A stretch of 64,000 nt of DNA from Eisenibacter elegans DSM 3317 (GTDB lineage Bacteria; Bacteroidota; Bacteroidia; Cytophagales; Microscillaceae), in contig NZ_AUMD01000012.1 of NCBI RefSeq assembly GCF_000430505.1, forward strand, positions 372,001 through 436,000, written 5' to 3'. Shown one piece after another: positions 36,557 to 45,854 of this stretch (the first letter of the stretch is position 1; the number at the start of each line of letters is the position of its first letter). The notes under the pieces were generated by a model. It was not told where the DNA came from and made no database searches. It was given only the letters and a program-made list of their open reading frames with translations. Made by a program: the position numbers and the translations under genes.

Positions 36557-36627
36557 GGTTGCGTGGCCGAGCGGCTAGGCAAGGGTCTGCAAAACCCTCT
36601 ACGGCGGTTCGATTCCGCCCGCAACCT
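36557..36627 (+). tRNA. tRNA-Cys (anticodon GCA)
   Basis: The 71-nt sequence folds as a cloverleaf: acceptor GGTTGCG with CGCAACC, a D arm from GCCGAGCGGC, an anticodon arm AGGGT-CTGCAAA-ACCCT with GCA at 36589-36591, and a T arm GGCGG-TTCGATT-CCGCC. The discriminator is T and CCA is not encoded. A strong terminator follows at once. Confidence 0.95.
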
Positions 36628-36632
36628 CTAAC

Positions 36633-36662
36633 AACACTCTCCCCAACCGGAGAGTGTTTTTT
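36633..36662 (+). terminator. Rho-independent terminator after tRNA-Cys
   Basis: AACACTCTCC pairs perfectly with GGAGAGTGTT around a 6-nt loop and runs into a T-tract. It starts 6 nt after the tRNA. It lies just beyond the 3' end of the convergent VTT gene. Confidence 0.88.
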
Positions 36663-36669
36663 ATTGTAC

Positions 36670-37227
36670 TCAGCGCAACGCAGCGCCTGCCTGTAAATAT
36701 ACCCAGTTGATGACCAACTGCCCCAACAATGCTGCCAAGAAAAACCGGAAATACGAAACACGTACCGCTCCGGCCACATAACACATTAGGTCGGTAGGGG
36801 CTATTGGCAATACTGACCACAAGAGCATCCACCAAAAGCCCGAAGGCTGGCTGAGCTGCCTCTGCAAGCGCCGCGTCAGCGGATGGTTGCGCTCCCGTAC
36901 CCACGCCGCAATGCCCAGAAATTCGGCAAAGTAATATACCAAGGTGGCCGATACCAAAGCCCCCGACACACTCAGCACATAGGCCAACCAAAAACTATCG
37001 GCAAACAACAACCCGCCCGCAATAACTAGGGGTGTAGCCGGTACAAGCGTAAAAATCCGAAAAGCGCTGACCAACCCATAACTCAACAAGGCATAAGCCC
37101 CTGCCTGACGGAGAAGCTGCGCTAGGTTGGCAGGCGCAAAAAACTCCGGCGCATATACATAATAACCCAAAACACCTAGGGCAATTGCGCCCCAAATGCC
37201 AAGCCCTATTTTTTGTAAAAAGCTCAT
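36670..37227 (-). CDS. TVP38/TMEM64 (VTT-domain) membrane protein
   Basis: The 185-residue integral membrane protein belongs to the VTT/DedA-like superfamily. It has about five hydrophobic segments and the family core around FRIFTLVPATPLVIAGGLLFADSFW and SGALVSATLVYYFAEFLG, then a loop and WSVLPIAPTDLMCYVAGAVRV. Members of the superfamily include lipid scramblases and putative transporters; the exact function of this protein is unknown. The start ATG at 37227 (MSFLQKIGLG) is preferred to 37278. It is convergent with the tRNA-Cys gene. Confidence 0.85.
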   Translation of the reverse strand: MSFLQKIGLGIWGAIALGVLGYYVYAPEFFAPANLAQLLRQAGAYALLSYGLVSAFRIFTLVPATPLVIAGGLLFADSFWLAYVLSVSGALVSATLVYYFAEFLGIAAWVRERNHPLTRRLQRQLSQPSGFWWMLLWSVLPIAPTDLMCYVAGAVRVSYFRFFLAALLGQLVINWVYLQAGAALR

Positions 37228-37551
37228 AATAACCGCTGGTTTTGAAGCTCTAAATGAAGTGTAAAGATGGAGGAACAATTCGATGGTACAACGTGTTTAC
37301 CCCTAATAATACAATTTCATACCCAAACGTCTGTGGTAAAATCCAAAGCTACACAAAAGTTTTTGCCCTAAGAAGACAAATATGACCAAAGTCATAACAG
37401 CTTGAACTCATTTGGAACATATTTGTAAAATACAAAAAGCATTGTGGTATAGTTTATAATCTTTCTAAATTAAAGCTTTATTGAGGCCTAAGCTTCAATC
37501 AAGCCTAGTTCTGTTGTAAATTTGTGATTAGAGAAAACCTGGGTAGAATCG
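37228..37551. promoter_or_regulatory. Divergent intergenic region between the VTT gene and hemA
   Basis: No gene is seen in this AT-rich stretch. TAAATTTG at 37517-37524 is a likely -7 box for hemA, with TTG 23 nt upstream. On the minus strand TAGCTTTG (37351-37344) is a possible -7 box for the VTT gene, without a partner at the correct distance. TATGACCAAAGTCATA near 37380-37397 is an operator-like dyad. Confidence 0.4.
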
Positions 37552-38820
37552 ATGAATAACCACTTTAGAGCAATCAGTTTATCCTATAAAAGTGCCCCGG
37601 TGGCCATCCGCGAAAGCGTATCCCTGAACGAAGAGCAGAGCAAACTCCTGCTCAACCTCTTACGACAAGAGCCAGAAATAAGCGATTTGTTGGTTATTTC
37701 GACCTGCAACCGCACCGAAGTATACTATGCTTCTCCCCAAAACTACCGAGACAATATCTTGGCTGCTTTTGCAGAAGTAAAACAAATCGCCAATATCGCG
37801 GACTATCAGGAGTATTTTGTAAACATTGACGAACCTATCGTCGCCGTGCGGCATCTGTTTCACGTAGCGATGGGCTTGGAGTCACAGGTGGTCGGCGATT
37901 TGCAGATCTCCAACCAAATCAAAAATGCCTACCAATGGGCTGCCGATATGGGAACTGCCGGCCCCTTCTTGCATCGATTGATGCACACCATATTTTTTAC
38001 CAATAAGCGCGTCGTTCAGGAGACCGCCTTCCGTACCGGAGCCGCCTCTACTTCATATGCCGCTGTAGAATGGGTAGAAGAAATCGCCGCTGACCTTATC
38101 AGCCCCAAAGTGTTGGTCTTGGGCTTGGGCGAGATTGGTGCCGATGTATTCCTGAATCTGCAAAACAGCAATATTGAGCATATTATGCTCTGCAACCGCA
38201 CACTGGCCAAAACAGCCAAGTATGCCGAAAACACCCGCGCTGAAGTAGTTCCTTTTGAAAAAGCTTGGCAGGCCATCGCCGAAGCCGATATCATCATTTC
38301 TTCAGTAGCCACTGCGCACCCCTTCGTTACCAAGGATAGGCTCGAAGCCCTCAATATCTTGAGCTTCAAATACTTCATCGATCTTTCGATGCCTCGTAGT
38401 GTGGCTCCCGATGTAGAGCAAGTCAACGGAGTATTGGCCTACAATATCGACGACATCAAAAACAAAGCCTCGCAAGCCCTAGAGCGCCGCCTACAGGCCA
38501 TTCCCGCCGTAGAGCGTATCATCGAAGAGTCGTTGGCTGATTTTGAAGAGTGGACAAAAGAAATGAATGTGTCGCCGACCATCCAAAAGCTCAAAAACGC
38601 GCTTGAACAAATCCGGATGGAAGAGCTAGACCGCTACTTCAAAGAGTTGAACGATGAGGAGCGCGAAAAGGTGGATAAAATCACCAAGAGTATGATGCAA
38701 AAAATTATCAAGTACCCTGTCTTACATCTCAAGGCTGCCTGCAAACGTGGCGAAGCCGATACTCTTATCGATGTATTGAGCGAGCTTTTTGACCTCGAAA
38801 AGCAGCCCGTCTTGAAATAG
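37552..38820 (+). CDS. hemA: Glutamyl-tRNA reductase
   Basis: HemA reduces glutamyl-tRNA(Glu) to glutamate-1-semialdehyde, the first committed step of C5 tetrapyrrole synthesis. The 422-residue protein has catalytic Cys52 in ISTCNRTEVY, GLESQVVGDLQI, the NADPH-binding VLGLGEIGADV, and the C-terminal dimerisation helices. No hemL or hemC is adjacent. A strong hairpin terminator follows, so hemA seems to be a single-gene unit. Confidence 0.95.
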   Translation: MNNHFRAISLSYKSAPVAIRESVSLNEEQSKLLLNLLRQEPEISDLLVISTCNRTEVYYASPQNYRDNILAAFAEVKQIANIADYQEYFVNIDEPIVAVRHLFHVAMGLESQVVGDLQISNQIKNAYQWAADMGTAGPFLHRLMHTIFFTNKRVVQETAFRTGAASTSYAAVEWVEEIAADLISPKVLVLGLGEIGADVFLNLQNSNIEHIMLCNRTLAKTAKYAENTRAEVVPFEKAWQAIAEADIIISSVATAHPFVTKDRLEALNILSFKYFIDLSMPRSVAPDVEQVNGVLAYNIDDIKNKASQALERRLQAIPAVERIIEESLADFEEWTKEMNVSPTIQKLKNALEQIRMEELDRYFKELNDEEREKVDKITKSMMQKIIKYPVLHLKAACKRGEADTLIDVLSELFDLEKQPVLK

Positions 38821-38846
38821 ACAAACACACATCGTCAGCATACAAT

Positions 38847-38889
38847 ATACCCCTGACAAGCTTTGAGCGCTTGTCAGGGGTATGTTTTT
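38847..38889 (+). terminator. Rho-independent terminator after hemA
   Basis: A perfect 15-bp stem (38847-38861 with 38869-38883) closes a 7-nt loop and is followed by GTTTTT. It begins 27 nt after the hemA stop. Confidence 0.9.
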
Positions 38890-38990
38890 AGACCAAAATT
38901 CACAGGGACATATTTCCTTTTCCAAACCAGTTGGGCACGAAGGACAATGCTTATCCTGTCTTCATAGGTGCGTGGATATATAGCCCGGTC

Positions 38991-39161
38991 TCATGGTTTT
39001 TTTCCCAAGCTAATCCACACCCACACAATACCGGCTCCAAGGCAGGCCAAGCCGGCATACAAAAACTGTATGCCTTGTTTCCAACCAAAATAATGGAACA
39101 ACCCCCATTGAATAAGGTTGACCAACCCGAACACAATCAGGATATATTTGACATTTTTCAT
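38991..39161 (-). CDS. Small two-helix membrane protein
   Basis: The 56-residue frame starts MKNVKYILIVFGLVNLIQWG and ends WVWISLGKKP. Two hydrophobic helices (about residues 5-20 and 30-51) are separated by a short polar turn, with basic residues at both ends. No family is recognised. It lies downstream of the lepA terminator on the same strand, so it needs either read-through or its own promoter. Its length makes the call moderate; the membrane-protein composition argues against chance. Confidence 0.55.
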   Translation of the reverse strand: MKNVKYILIVFGLVNLIQWGLFHYFGWKQGIQFLYAGLACLGAGIVWVWISLGKKP

Positions 39162-39177
39162 AAGGCATATAAAAGAC

Positions 39178-39212
39178 AAAAGCTGCCCAACAATAACTTG
39201 GGGGCAGCTTTT
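39178..39212 (-). terminator. Rho-independent terminator after lepA
   Basis: Read leftward, AAAAGCTGCCC and GGGCAGCTTTT form an 11-bp stem around a 13-nt loop, followed by TTTTGTCTTTT. It lies 16 nt after the lepA stop. Confidence 0.85.
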
Positions 39213-39227
39213 GGGTAGTACCAATGA

Positions 39228-41024
39228 TTAACCTTCGAGCTTGAGTACGGCCATAAACGCCTCCTGTGGGATTTCGACGCTACCGACTTGGCGCATACGT
39301 TTTTTCCCTTTTTTCTGTTTTTCGAGGAGCTTACGCTTACGCGAGATATCCCCCCCATAACACTTGGCGGTTACGTTTTTGCGCAAGGCTTTGACGGTTT
39401 CACGGGCGATAATTTTTTGGCCAATAGCCGCCTGAATCGCAATCTCGAACTGTTGGCGTGGGAGCAACTCACGAAGCTTTTCGCAGAGCTTCTTGCCCCA
39501 GTCATAGGCTTTGTCGCGGTGTACGATGGCCGAAAGCGCATCTACTTTGTCGCCGTTGAGCAGAATATCGAGCTTTACAAGTTTAGATTCACGGAAGCCT
39601 ATCAGCTCATAATCGAGAGAGGCGTAGCCACGAGAGATGGTCTTGAGGCGGTCAAAGAAGTCAAAAACAATCTCAGCCAGCGGGATTTCAAAAATCATCT
39701 CCACACGGTCAGTGGTAAGGTAGCTTTGGTTGCTCAAGATACCGCGCTTATCCATACAGAGCGTCATAATTGCGCCCACATAATCTGCCTTCGTAATGAT
39801 TTGTGTTTTGACGTAAGGCTCTTCGATGTGGCTGAGGTAGTTGGGGTCAGGCATTTCGGCGGGCGACTGTACCGTAACCTCCTTGTTGTCTTTGGTAAGG
39901 AAGGCTTTGAACTGCACAGAGGGGACAGTCGTGATGACAGTCATATCAAACTCGCGCTCTAGGCGCTCCTGTACAATCTCCATATGCAGCATTCCGAGGA
40001 ACCCGCATCGGAAGCCAAAGCCCAGTGCCGCAGATGTTTCGGGCTCCCAAACCAGCGAAGCATCATTGAGTTGCAGTTTTTCGAGCGCTTCGCGCAGATC
40101 TTCAAACTCGCTGGTCTCGACCGGATAGATACCAGCAAAAACCATTGGTTTGACATCCTCAAATCCTTTGATAACCTGTGAGGGGCGGCTGACATGCGTA
40201 ATCGTATCCCCTACCTTTACCTCGCGGGCTTGTTTGATGCCCGAGATAAGGTAGCCCACATTACCGGCTTCGATGACTTGGCAGGGCTTCTGCTCAATGC
40301 CGAGGATACCGATTTCGTCGGCCTCATATTCTTTGCCTGTGGCCACAAACTTTACCTTGTCGCCTTTGCGGATACGCCCATTGAAAACTCGGAAGATAAC
40401 CTCTACCCCCCTGAAGGAGTTGAACTCCGAGTCGAAGATAAGGGCTTGCAGCGCCTCTTCGGGGTCGCCTGCCGGAGGAGGGATGCGCTCTATCACAGCA
40501 GCCAGAATATCGGCAATACCGATACCTTCTTTGGCGCTGGCCGGAATAATGTCTTCGTGGTCGCAGCCTATAAGGTCTACAATTTCGTCGGCTACTACTT
40601 CGGGCTGGGCGTGTGGCAGGTCGATTTTGTTCATCACTGGGATGATGGTCAAGTCATTGCCGATAGCCAAGTAGAGGTTAGAGATGGTCTGAGCCTCAAT
40701 CCCTTGAGAAGCATCTACAACGAGTAGCGCGCCTTCGCAGGCCATAATAGAGCGGGAGACCTCGTAGGAAAAGTCTACGTGGCCGGGCGTATCAATCAAG
40801 TTGATGGTGTATTCTTCGCCCTTGTAGTGGTAATTCATTTGGATGGCGTGGCTCTTGATAGTAATGCCACGCTCGCGCTCCAGGTCCATATCGTCAAGAA
40901 CCTGCTGCTGCATTTGGCGCTCGGTAACGGTTTGAGTATGCTCTAGCAGGCGGTCTGCTAGGGTACTTTTGCCGTGGTCAATATGCGCGATAATGCAAAA
41001 ATTTCTGATGTGCTTCTGTCCCAT
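39228..41024 (-). CDS. lepA: Elongation factor 4 (LepA)
   Basis: LepA is a ribosome-associated GTPase acting in back-translocation and 30S biogenesis. The 598-residue protein has G1 [10 protein letters not shown]3 DTPGHVDF, G4 NKIDLPHA, an EF-G-like domain III and V, and the LepA-specific C-terminal domain with [34 protein letters not shown]. The ATG at 41024 is preferred to an in-frame TTG at 41033. A minus-strand TAATTTTG at 41038-41031 ends only 7 nt before that ATG, so the transcript could be nearly leaderless. Confidence 0.97.
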   Translation of the reverse strand: MGQKHIRNFCIIAHIDHGKSTLADRLLEHTQTVTERQMQQQVLDDMDLERERGITIKSHAIQMNYHYKGEEYTINLIDTPGHVDFSYEVSRSIMACEGALLVVDASQGIEAQTISNLYLAIGNDLTIIPVMNKIDLPHAQPEVVADEIVDLIGCDHEDIIPASAKEGIGIADILAAVIERIPPPAGDPEEALQALIFDSEFNSFRGVEVIFRVFNGRIRKGDKVKFVATGKEYEADEIGILGIEQKPCQVIEAGNVGYLISGIKQAREVKVGDTITHVSRPSQVIKGFEDVKPMVFAGIYPVETSEFEDLREALEKLQLNDASLVWEPETSAALGFGFRCGFLGMLHMEIVQERLEREFDMTVITTVPSVQFKAFLTKDNKEVTVQSPAEMPDPNYLSHIEEPYVKTQIITKADYVGAIMTLCMDKRGILSNQSYLTTDRVEMIFEIPLAEIVFDFFDRLKTISRGYASLDYELIGFRESKLVKLDILLNGDKVDALSAIVHRDKAYDWGKKLCEKLRELLPRQQFEIAIQAAIGQKIIARETVKALRKNVTAKCYGGDISRKRKLLEKQKKGKKRMRQVGSVEIPQEAFMAVLKLEG

Positions 41025-41038
41025 AGACTGCAAAATTA

Positions 41039-41290
41039 CGGAGAAAATTCAAAACCTGTGTAGGGTTATTACGGGCACTACCAAGTATTTTTTGTAAAAA
41101 CGATTTGTGAAGGCTAAAATGTTGGCATTTACTTGAGGTATTTATTTGGCAAGCCTCAGGGTATTTTGGGATTCGTATTGGGGCAAAGGCTGTGATTTCG
41201 AGCTGTATTTCGCCAAAAGGCCACAGTTACATTGCGCCGTATCTCTTATTTTTGCCTAGAGATAGCTAGGCCGACTTTCAGAAAAATTCG
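41039..41290. other. Intergenic region between lepA and pyrD
   Basis: No gene is supported here. The stretch contains TATTTTTG at 41247-41254, a possible -7 box for pyrD, and the imperfect inverted repeat CTTGAGG/GCCTCAGG around 41132-41160. The open frame that begins at 41232 is the untranslated lead-in of pyrD. Confidence 0.45.
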
Positions 41291-41298
41291 TACTTTTG
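41291..41298 (+). promoter_or_regulatory. Possible -7 box of pyrD
   Basis: TACTTTTG matches TAnnTTTG, 33 nt before the TTG start at 41331. There is no TTTG at the expected -33 distance. If used, it rules out the upstream start at 41232. Confidence 0.35.
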
Positions 41299-41330
41299 TA
41301 GCTGCTGTATCACCAACAACCCATCGGAAC

Positions 41331-42389
41331 TTGTACAAACAACTGCTACAACCCCTGCTTTTTGCGCTAGATGCCGAACGAGCGCACCGGATTACTTTTG
41401 CCATGCTTAAGCTGGCGTATGCCTTGCCCCCTGCGCGTTGGTTGCTCAAGCAGCTGTACTATTATCGCCCGGAGGCGCTGGCTTGCGAGGTCGCCGGGAT
41501 CCGGTTTCCGAGCCGGGTTGGGATTGCTGCAGGCTTAGACAAAAATGCTGAGATTATCCGCCCGCTGGGAGCCATAGGTGTTGGGTTTGTCGAAATTGGA
41601 ACCGTTACCCCCCGCCCGCAGGCCGGCAACGACCGACCGCGCCTGTTTCGCCTCAAGCCCGACCGCGCCATCATCAACCGGATGGGCTTCAACAACGAGG
41701 GGATGGAGGCGGTTGTACAGCGGCTAAAACGCCACAAGGGGCAGCTCGTGATAGGAGGGAATATTGGTAAAAATAAAATCACCCCCAACGAGCAGGCCAT
41801 CGATGATTACCTGGCTTGTTATGAGGCACTTCAACCTTGGGTAGACTACTTTGTGGTCAATGTCAGCTCGCCCAATACGCCCAACCTGCGTGATTTGCAA
41901 GAAAAAGAACCACTCAAACATTTGTTACATACGCTACAAAATGTAAATTTACAACAACCAAGCCCCAAGCCTATTTTTTTGAAAATAGCGCCGGATTTGA
42001 GTGATACACAACTGTCTGATATTGTGGAAGTTGTACAGCAAACGGGCATCGCCGGGGTGATTGCGACCAATACGACCATCAGCCGCGAAGGGCTACAAAC
42101 CTCCCCCACCACGCTCACCCAGATAGGAGCCGGAGGGTTGAGCGGACACCCTTTGAGGCAGCGTGCGACTGAGGTTATCCGCTATCTACGCCAAGCACTT
42201 GGCGCAGAGGTAGCCCTGATTGGGGTTGGAGGCATTCACAGCCCCCAAGACGCGCTCGAAAAACTTGAAGCCGGAGCAGACTTGGTGCAAGTATACACCG
42301 GGTTTGTTTATGAAGGGCCGATGCTGATTAAACAAATCCACAAAGCATTGGCACATACTAAACCGATACAGGCCGCCCCTGCGCAATAA
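41331..42389 (+). CDS. pyrD: Quinone-dependent dihydroorotate dehydrogenase
   Basis: PyrD (class 2) oxidises dihydroorotate to orotate at the inner membrane and passes electrons to quinone. The protein starts best at a TTG giving LYKQLLQPLLFALDAERAHRITF, the usual amphipathic N-terminal helices of class 2 enzymes, and has about 352 residues. FMN-site motifs are AAGLDKNAEIIRPLGAIGVGFVEIGTVTP, NRMGFNNEGM, VNVSSPNTPNLRDLQ (catalytic Ser), KIAPDLSD and GVGGIHSPQDALEKLEAGADLVQVYTG. A longer frame from 41232 would add 33 unconserved residues. pyrF, two steps later in the pathway, lies 3.5 kb downstream on the same strand. Confidence 0.93.
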   Translation: MYKQLLQPLLFALDAERAHRITFAMLKLAYALPPARWLLKQLYYYRPEALACEVAGIRFPSRVGIAAGLDKNAEIIRPLGAIGVGFVEIGTVTPRPQAGNDRPRLFRLKPDRAIINRMGFNNEGMEAVVQRLKRHKGQLVIGGNIGKNKITPNEQAIDDYLACYEALQPWVDYFVVNVSSPNTPNLRDLQEKEPLKHLLHTLQNVNLQQPSPKPIFLKIAPDLSDTQLSDIVEVVQQTGIAGVIATNTTISREGLQTSPTTLTQIGAGGLSGHPLRQRATEVIRYLRQALGAEVALIGVGGIHSPQDALEKLEAGADLVQVYTGFVYEGPMLIKQIHKALAHTKPIQAAPAQ

Positions 42390-42428
42390 GCAAGGGTTCT
42401 CTACGTTTGAATTAGCGTATCTGAAATT

Positions 42429-45083
42429 ATGGCAAAAAATACTCCTCGTCAAAATACTTACCGAACCCGCCCACGTGAATTAGGGCAAGACTTTGGGCAA
42501 CTCTTTACGGCATTTTTGGTCAATGAGCGTATACGGCTGGCCTTGGGTCTTTGCTTTCTGATGACAGCCTTTGGGCTGTTGGTAGCGCTTAGCTCATATT
42601 TTAGCACCGGCCCCCAAGACCAAAGCGTGGTGGAAGCAGTGTTGAGCCGCAAAATCAAATCCTCGGGAGCCGAAGTCGAAAACTGGCTCGGTGTCTCTGG
42701 GGCTGTAGTGGCGCATTTGCTCATCTTCCGTTGGTTTGGGGTTGCGGCCTTCTTGCTAGTGCCGGTATGTTTTCTGGCCGGATGGAAACTGGCTTTCAAA
42801 ACCGAAGTCTTCCCTATCCGTCGGACACTCTTGCTGACACTCTTTGTGATGTTCTGGACTAGCCTGTTGCTAGGCTATCTTTATGCCGAAAGCGAACGGG
42901 TTACCTTCTGGAGTGGAGGGCTGGGCTATGAAGTAGCCAGCCTAGTCGAATCGTTATTGGGTGTCGGAACGATACTCTTCATCCTTTTGGTCTTGGTACT
43001 CTTTGTGATTAATTTCTTCAATATCAATGAGTTGAGTGCACAGTTCAATCAGCGTTCTGAGCAGTTTAAAGACTATTTGGAGCAAATACGCGAACAGGCC
43101 GCCCAGCAACAATCGCAACGCCAACAAGCAGATACACAAGCTAAACAAGCTACCACCCACACCGACGGACTCGAACCCGCCGAAGAGGTGCTCGATGAGC
43201 AGGCATACAAACGAATGCCTAAAACACCCAAAACCTTCACGCCCTCCGACCCTCATACCATCGAGATAGAGCCTGTGGCAGAAGAAAAAGCAGCGCCCAC
43301 ACGCAAAACCCGCAAGATAGATGTGGAGCTGGAAATAAACCCCGACAGTCAACCACCCGAACAAAAGCAAGCCAAAATACCATTTGAAAAAGTACCGGTC
43401 TTTGAAGTCAATAACCTTGACGATGACGAGCCGCCCACCCATACCGAGCCGCCCAAGGATTTGTCTAAAACCATCATCTTGGAAGATTCTCCACGTCGCC
43501 AACAAGCTATCGTAGATCCAGCCGGAGACGATGAAGACAAATCTTGGGAAGAGAAGAGCGCCATCGAAAATACCGAACCTTATGACCCAAGGCTCGACCT
43601 AGGCAACTATCAGTTCCCTACTCTAGAGCTGCTCGAAGAACACTCTTCGGGCAAACGACAGGTAACCAACGAAGAGCTTTCGGCCAACAAAGACCGGATT
43701 GTAGAGACGCTGAGCAACTATGGTATCGGTATTTCGCAAATCAAGGCAACTATCGGGCCCACTGTTACGCTCTACGAAATCATCCCCGAAGCAGGGGTGC
43801 GTATATCCAAAATCAAGAACCTCGAAAACGATATTGCTCTTAGCCTTGCCGCCTTGGGCATCCGTATCATTGCGCCTATTCCGGGTAAGGGAACTATCGG
43901 CATTGAAGTGCCCAATAAACGCCGAGAAATAGTCGGAATGCGTTCTATCTTGGGAGATGAGGCCTTCCTCAACAGCAGCAAGGAACTACCAATAGTATTG
44001 GGCAAAACCATCGCCAACGAGGTATATGTAGCCGACTTAGCCAAGATGCCTCACTTACTTATGGCCGGAGCTACCGGCCAAGGTAAATCAGTAGGGCTGA
44101 ATACGTTTATGATTTCGCTGCTTTATAAAAAGCACCCTTCAGAGCTGAAATTTGTACTAGTAGACCCCAAGAAGGTAGAGCTTTCGCTTTTCAATATCAT
44201 CGAAAAGCACTTCTTGGCCAAGCTGCCCAACGAAGCCGAAGCCATCATTACTGACAACAAGAAGGTGGTCGATACGCTTACTTCGCTTTGTATAGAGATG
44301 GATAACCGATATGATTTGCTCAAAAATGCACAATGCCGCAACCTACGCGAGTACAACCGCAAGTTTACCCAACGCAAACTCAACCCCCGAAAAGGCCACA
44401 AGTACCTGCCGTATATAGTCTTGATAATAGACGAGCTGGCCGACTTGATGATGACCGCCGGCAAAGAAGTCGAACAACCCATCGCCCGACTGGCACAGCT
44501 CGCTCGTGCAGTTGGTATCCACTTGATAGTAGCCACACAGCGACCTTCGGTCAATGTGATTACGGGGATTATCAAGGCCAACTTCCCCGCCCGATTGTCA
44601 TTCAAAGTTACTTCTAAAATAGACTCTCGCACCATTCTCGATACCGGCGGCGCAGAGCAGCTTGTCGGGATGGGAGATATGCTCTTTACCCTAGGCTCCG
44701 AAATGACCCGCCTCCAAGGGGCATTCCTCGATACTCCTGAAGTAGAGCGTGTCTGTGAGTTTATAGGCCAACAACAGGGCTACCCCAGCGCCTATGAGCT
44801 GCCCGAAGTCGCCTCTGATGATAACGGCGCAGACGGCGCAGATGAGGGAGATTACGAACGCGATGCCTTGTTTGAAGACGCAGCCCGTGTTATTGTTATG
44901 CACCAGCAGGGCAGTACGTCGCTATTACAGCGCCGTCTCAAACTAGGCTACAACCGCGCCGGACGCTTGATAGACCAACTCGAAAAGGCCGGTATCGTAG
45001 GCCCTTATGAAGGCAGCAAAGCCCGTGAGGTGCTTATCCCTGATGAATATACCCTCGAACGATTACTCAATAGTTTGAAATAA
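42429..45083 (+). CDS. ftsK: DNA translocase FtsK
   Basis: FtsK pumps chromosomal DNA through the division septum and activates dimer resolution. The 884-residue protein has four N-terminal membrane helices (about residues 35-215), a low-complexity linker rich in Glu, Pro and Thr (about 235-400), and the motor domain (about 410-790) with Walker A GATGQGKS (Lys553), Walker B IVLIIDELADLMM, and ATQRPSVNVITG. The C-terminal winged-helix gamma domain (about 810-884; RVIVMHQQGSTSLLQRRLKLGYNRAGRL) recognises KOPS sites. It begins 40 nt after pyrD. TACGTTTG at 42402 is a possible -7 box. Confidence 0.97.
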   Translation: MAKNTPRQNTYRTRPRELGQDFGQLFTAFLVNERIRLALGLCFLMTAFGLLVALSSYFSTGPQDQSVVEAVLSRKIKSSGAEVENWLGVSGAVVAHLLIFRWFGVAAFLLVPVCFLAGWKLAFKTEVFPIRRTLLLTLFVMFWTSLLLGYLYAESERVTFWSGGLGYEVASLVESLLGVGTILFILLVLVLFVINFFNINELSAQFNQRSEQFKDYLEQIREQAAQQQSQRQQADTQAKQATTHTDGLEPAEEVLDEQAYKRMPKTPKTFTPSDPHTIEIEPVAEEKAAPTRKTRKIDVELEINPDSQPPEQKQAKIPFEKVPVFEVNNLDDDEPPTHTEPPKDLSKTIILEDSPRRQQAIVDPAGDDEDKSWEEKSAIENTEPYDPRLDLGNYQFPTLELLEEHSSGKRQVTNEELSANKDRIVETLSNYGIGISQIKATIGPTVTLYEIIPEAGVRISKIKNLENDIALSLAALGIRIIAPIPGKGTIGIEVPNKRREIVGMRSILGDEAFLNSSKELPIVLGKTIANEVYVADLAKMPHLLMAGATGQGKSVGLNTFMISLLYKKHPSELKFVLVDPKKVELSLFNIIEKHFLAKLPNEAEAIITDNKKVVDTLTSLCIEMDNRYDLLKNAQCRNLREYNRKFTQRKLNPRKGHKYLPYIVLIIDELADLMMTAGKEVEQPIARLAQLARAVGIHLIVATQRPSVNVITGIIKANFPARLSFKVTSKIDSRTILDTGGAEQLVGMGDMLFTLGSEMTRLQGAFLDTPEVERVCEFIGQQQGYPSAYELPEVASDDNGADGADEGDYERDALFEDAARVIVMHQQGSTSLLQRRLKLGYNRAGRLIDQLEKAGIVGPYEGSKAREVLIPDEYTLERLLNSLK

Positions 45084-45175
45084 TTTACTGACCAACCACC
45101 CATTTCCTTATCAAAACAGCCTCTGTGGCAACCACTATTTCCCCCACAATGAGAGGCTTAATAACACAGTGTATT

Positions 45176-45823
45176 ATGAGAAAAAACTGGATTGTACTGA
45201 CCCTTGCGTGTTTGTTTTTTGTGATGCATAGCCCCATAGTCCGCGCTCAATACGACCCTAAGGCCAAAGAAGTGCTCGATGCTATCAGCCAAAATTATCA
45301 GGCTATGCAAGCCTTCAAAATTGATTTTACCTATACCCTCAAAGGAGAAGGCATCAATGAGTCGTTGCAAGGCAATATTGTCATCAAAGCCAAGCGATTC
45401 AGATTGGCACTGCCCGGCCAAGAAATCATCAATAATGGCGCTACTGTTTGGACTTACCTCAAGGACGATAATGAGGTCAATATCTCTAACTATGAGCCTG
45501 AACCCGACGAAATTACCCCTAGCAATATCTATACGATCTACCAAAAAGGCTTCAAATATAGCCTAGTAGGAGAGGAGAACATCGGGGGCAAGATTTATCA
45601 CGTGATTGAGTTGATACCCGAAAATATCAATGCGCAATACACCAAAATCCGCCTCAAAGCGACCAAAGACACCCGCATCATTATGCAGTGGGAGCTTTTT
45701 GAGCGCAACGCCAACCGCTATACATACAGTGTAACAAAATTTGCCAAAGTAACCGTAGGCGACAGCTATTTCGAATTTAATAAAGCCAATTATCCGGGTG
45801 TACGTGTAGAAGATCTACGCTAG
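45176..45823 (+). CDS. LolA-like outer membrane lipoprotein carrier
   Basis: The 215-residue secreted protein has a signal peptide (MRKNWIVLTLACLFFVMHS to RAQ) and a LolA/LppX-type beta fold: IDFTYTLKGEGINESLQGNIVIKAKRFRLALPGQEIINNGATVW is the typical opening. Such proteins carry lipoproteins or other lipids across the periplasm. A match to the Bacteroidota proteins annotated outer membrane lipoprotein carrier protein LolA is likely. The ATG at 45176 is preferred to 45125, since the signal peptide starts there. Location right after ftsK is common in this phylum. Confidence 0.85.
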   Translation: MRKNWIVLTLACLFFVMHSPIVRAQYDPKAKEVLDAISQNYQAMQAFKIDFTYTLKGEGINESLQGNIVIKAKRFRLALPGQEIINNGATVWTYLKDDNEVNISNYEPEPDEITPSNIYTIYQKGFKYSLVGEENIGGKIYHVIELIPENINAQYTKIRLKATKDTRIIMQWELFERNANRYTYSVTKFAKVTVGDSYFEFNKANYPGVRVEDLR

Positions 45824-45854
45824 TATCCCCGCTTGCATTTACCCATATTCACTC

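Noticed and set aside
36599-36991. 130-codon minus-strand frame overlapping tRNA-Cys
   Set aside because: It crosses a clear tRNA gene and the VTT gene in a different frame.
38931-39218. 95-codon rightward frame between hemA and lepA
   Set aside because: It passes through the lepA terminator and is antisense to the better small membrane protein frame.
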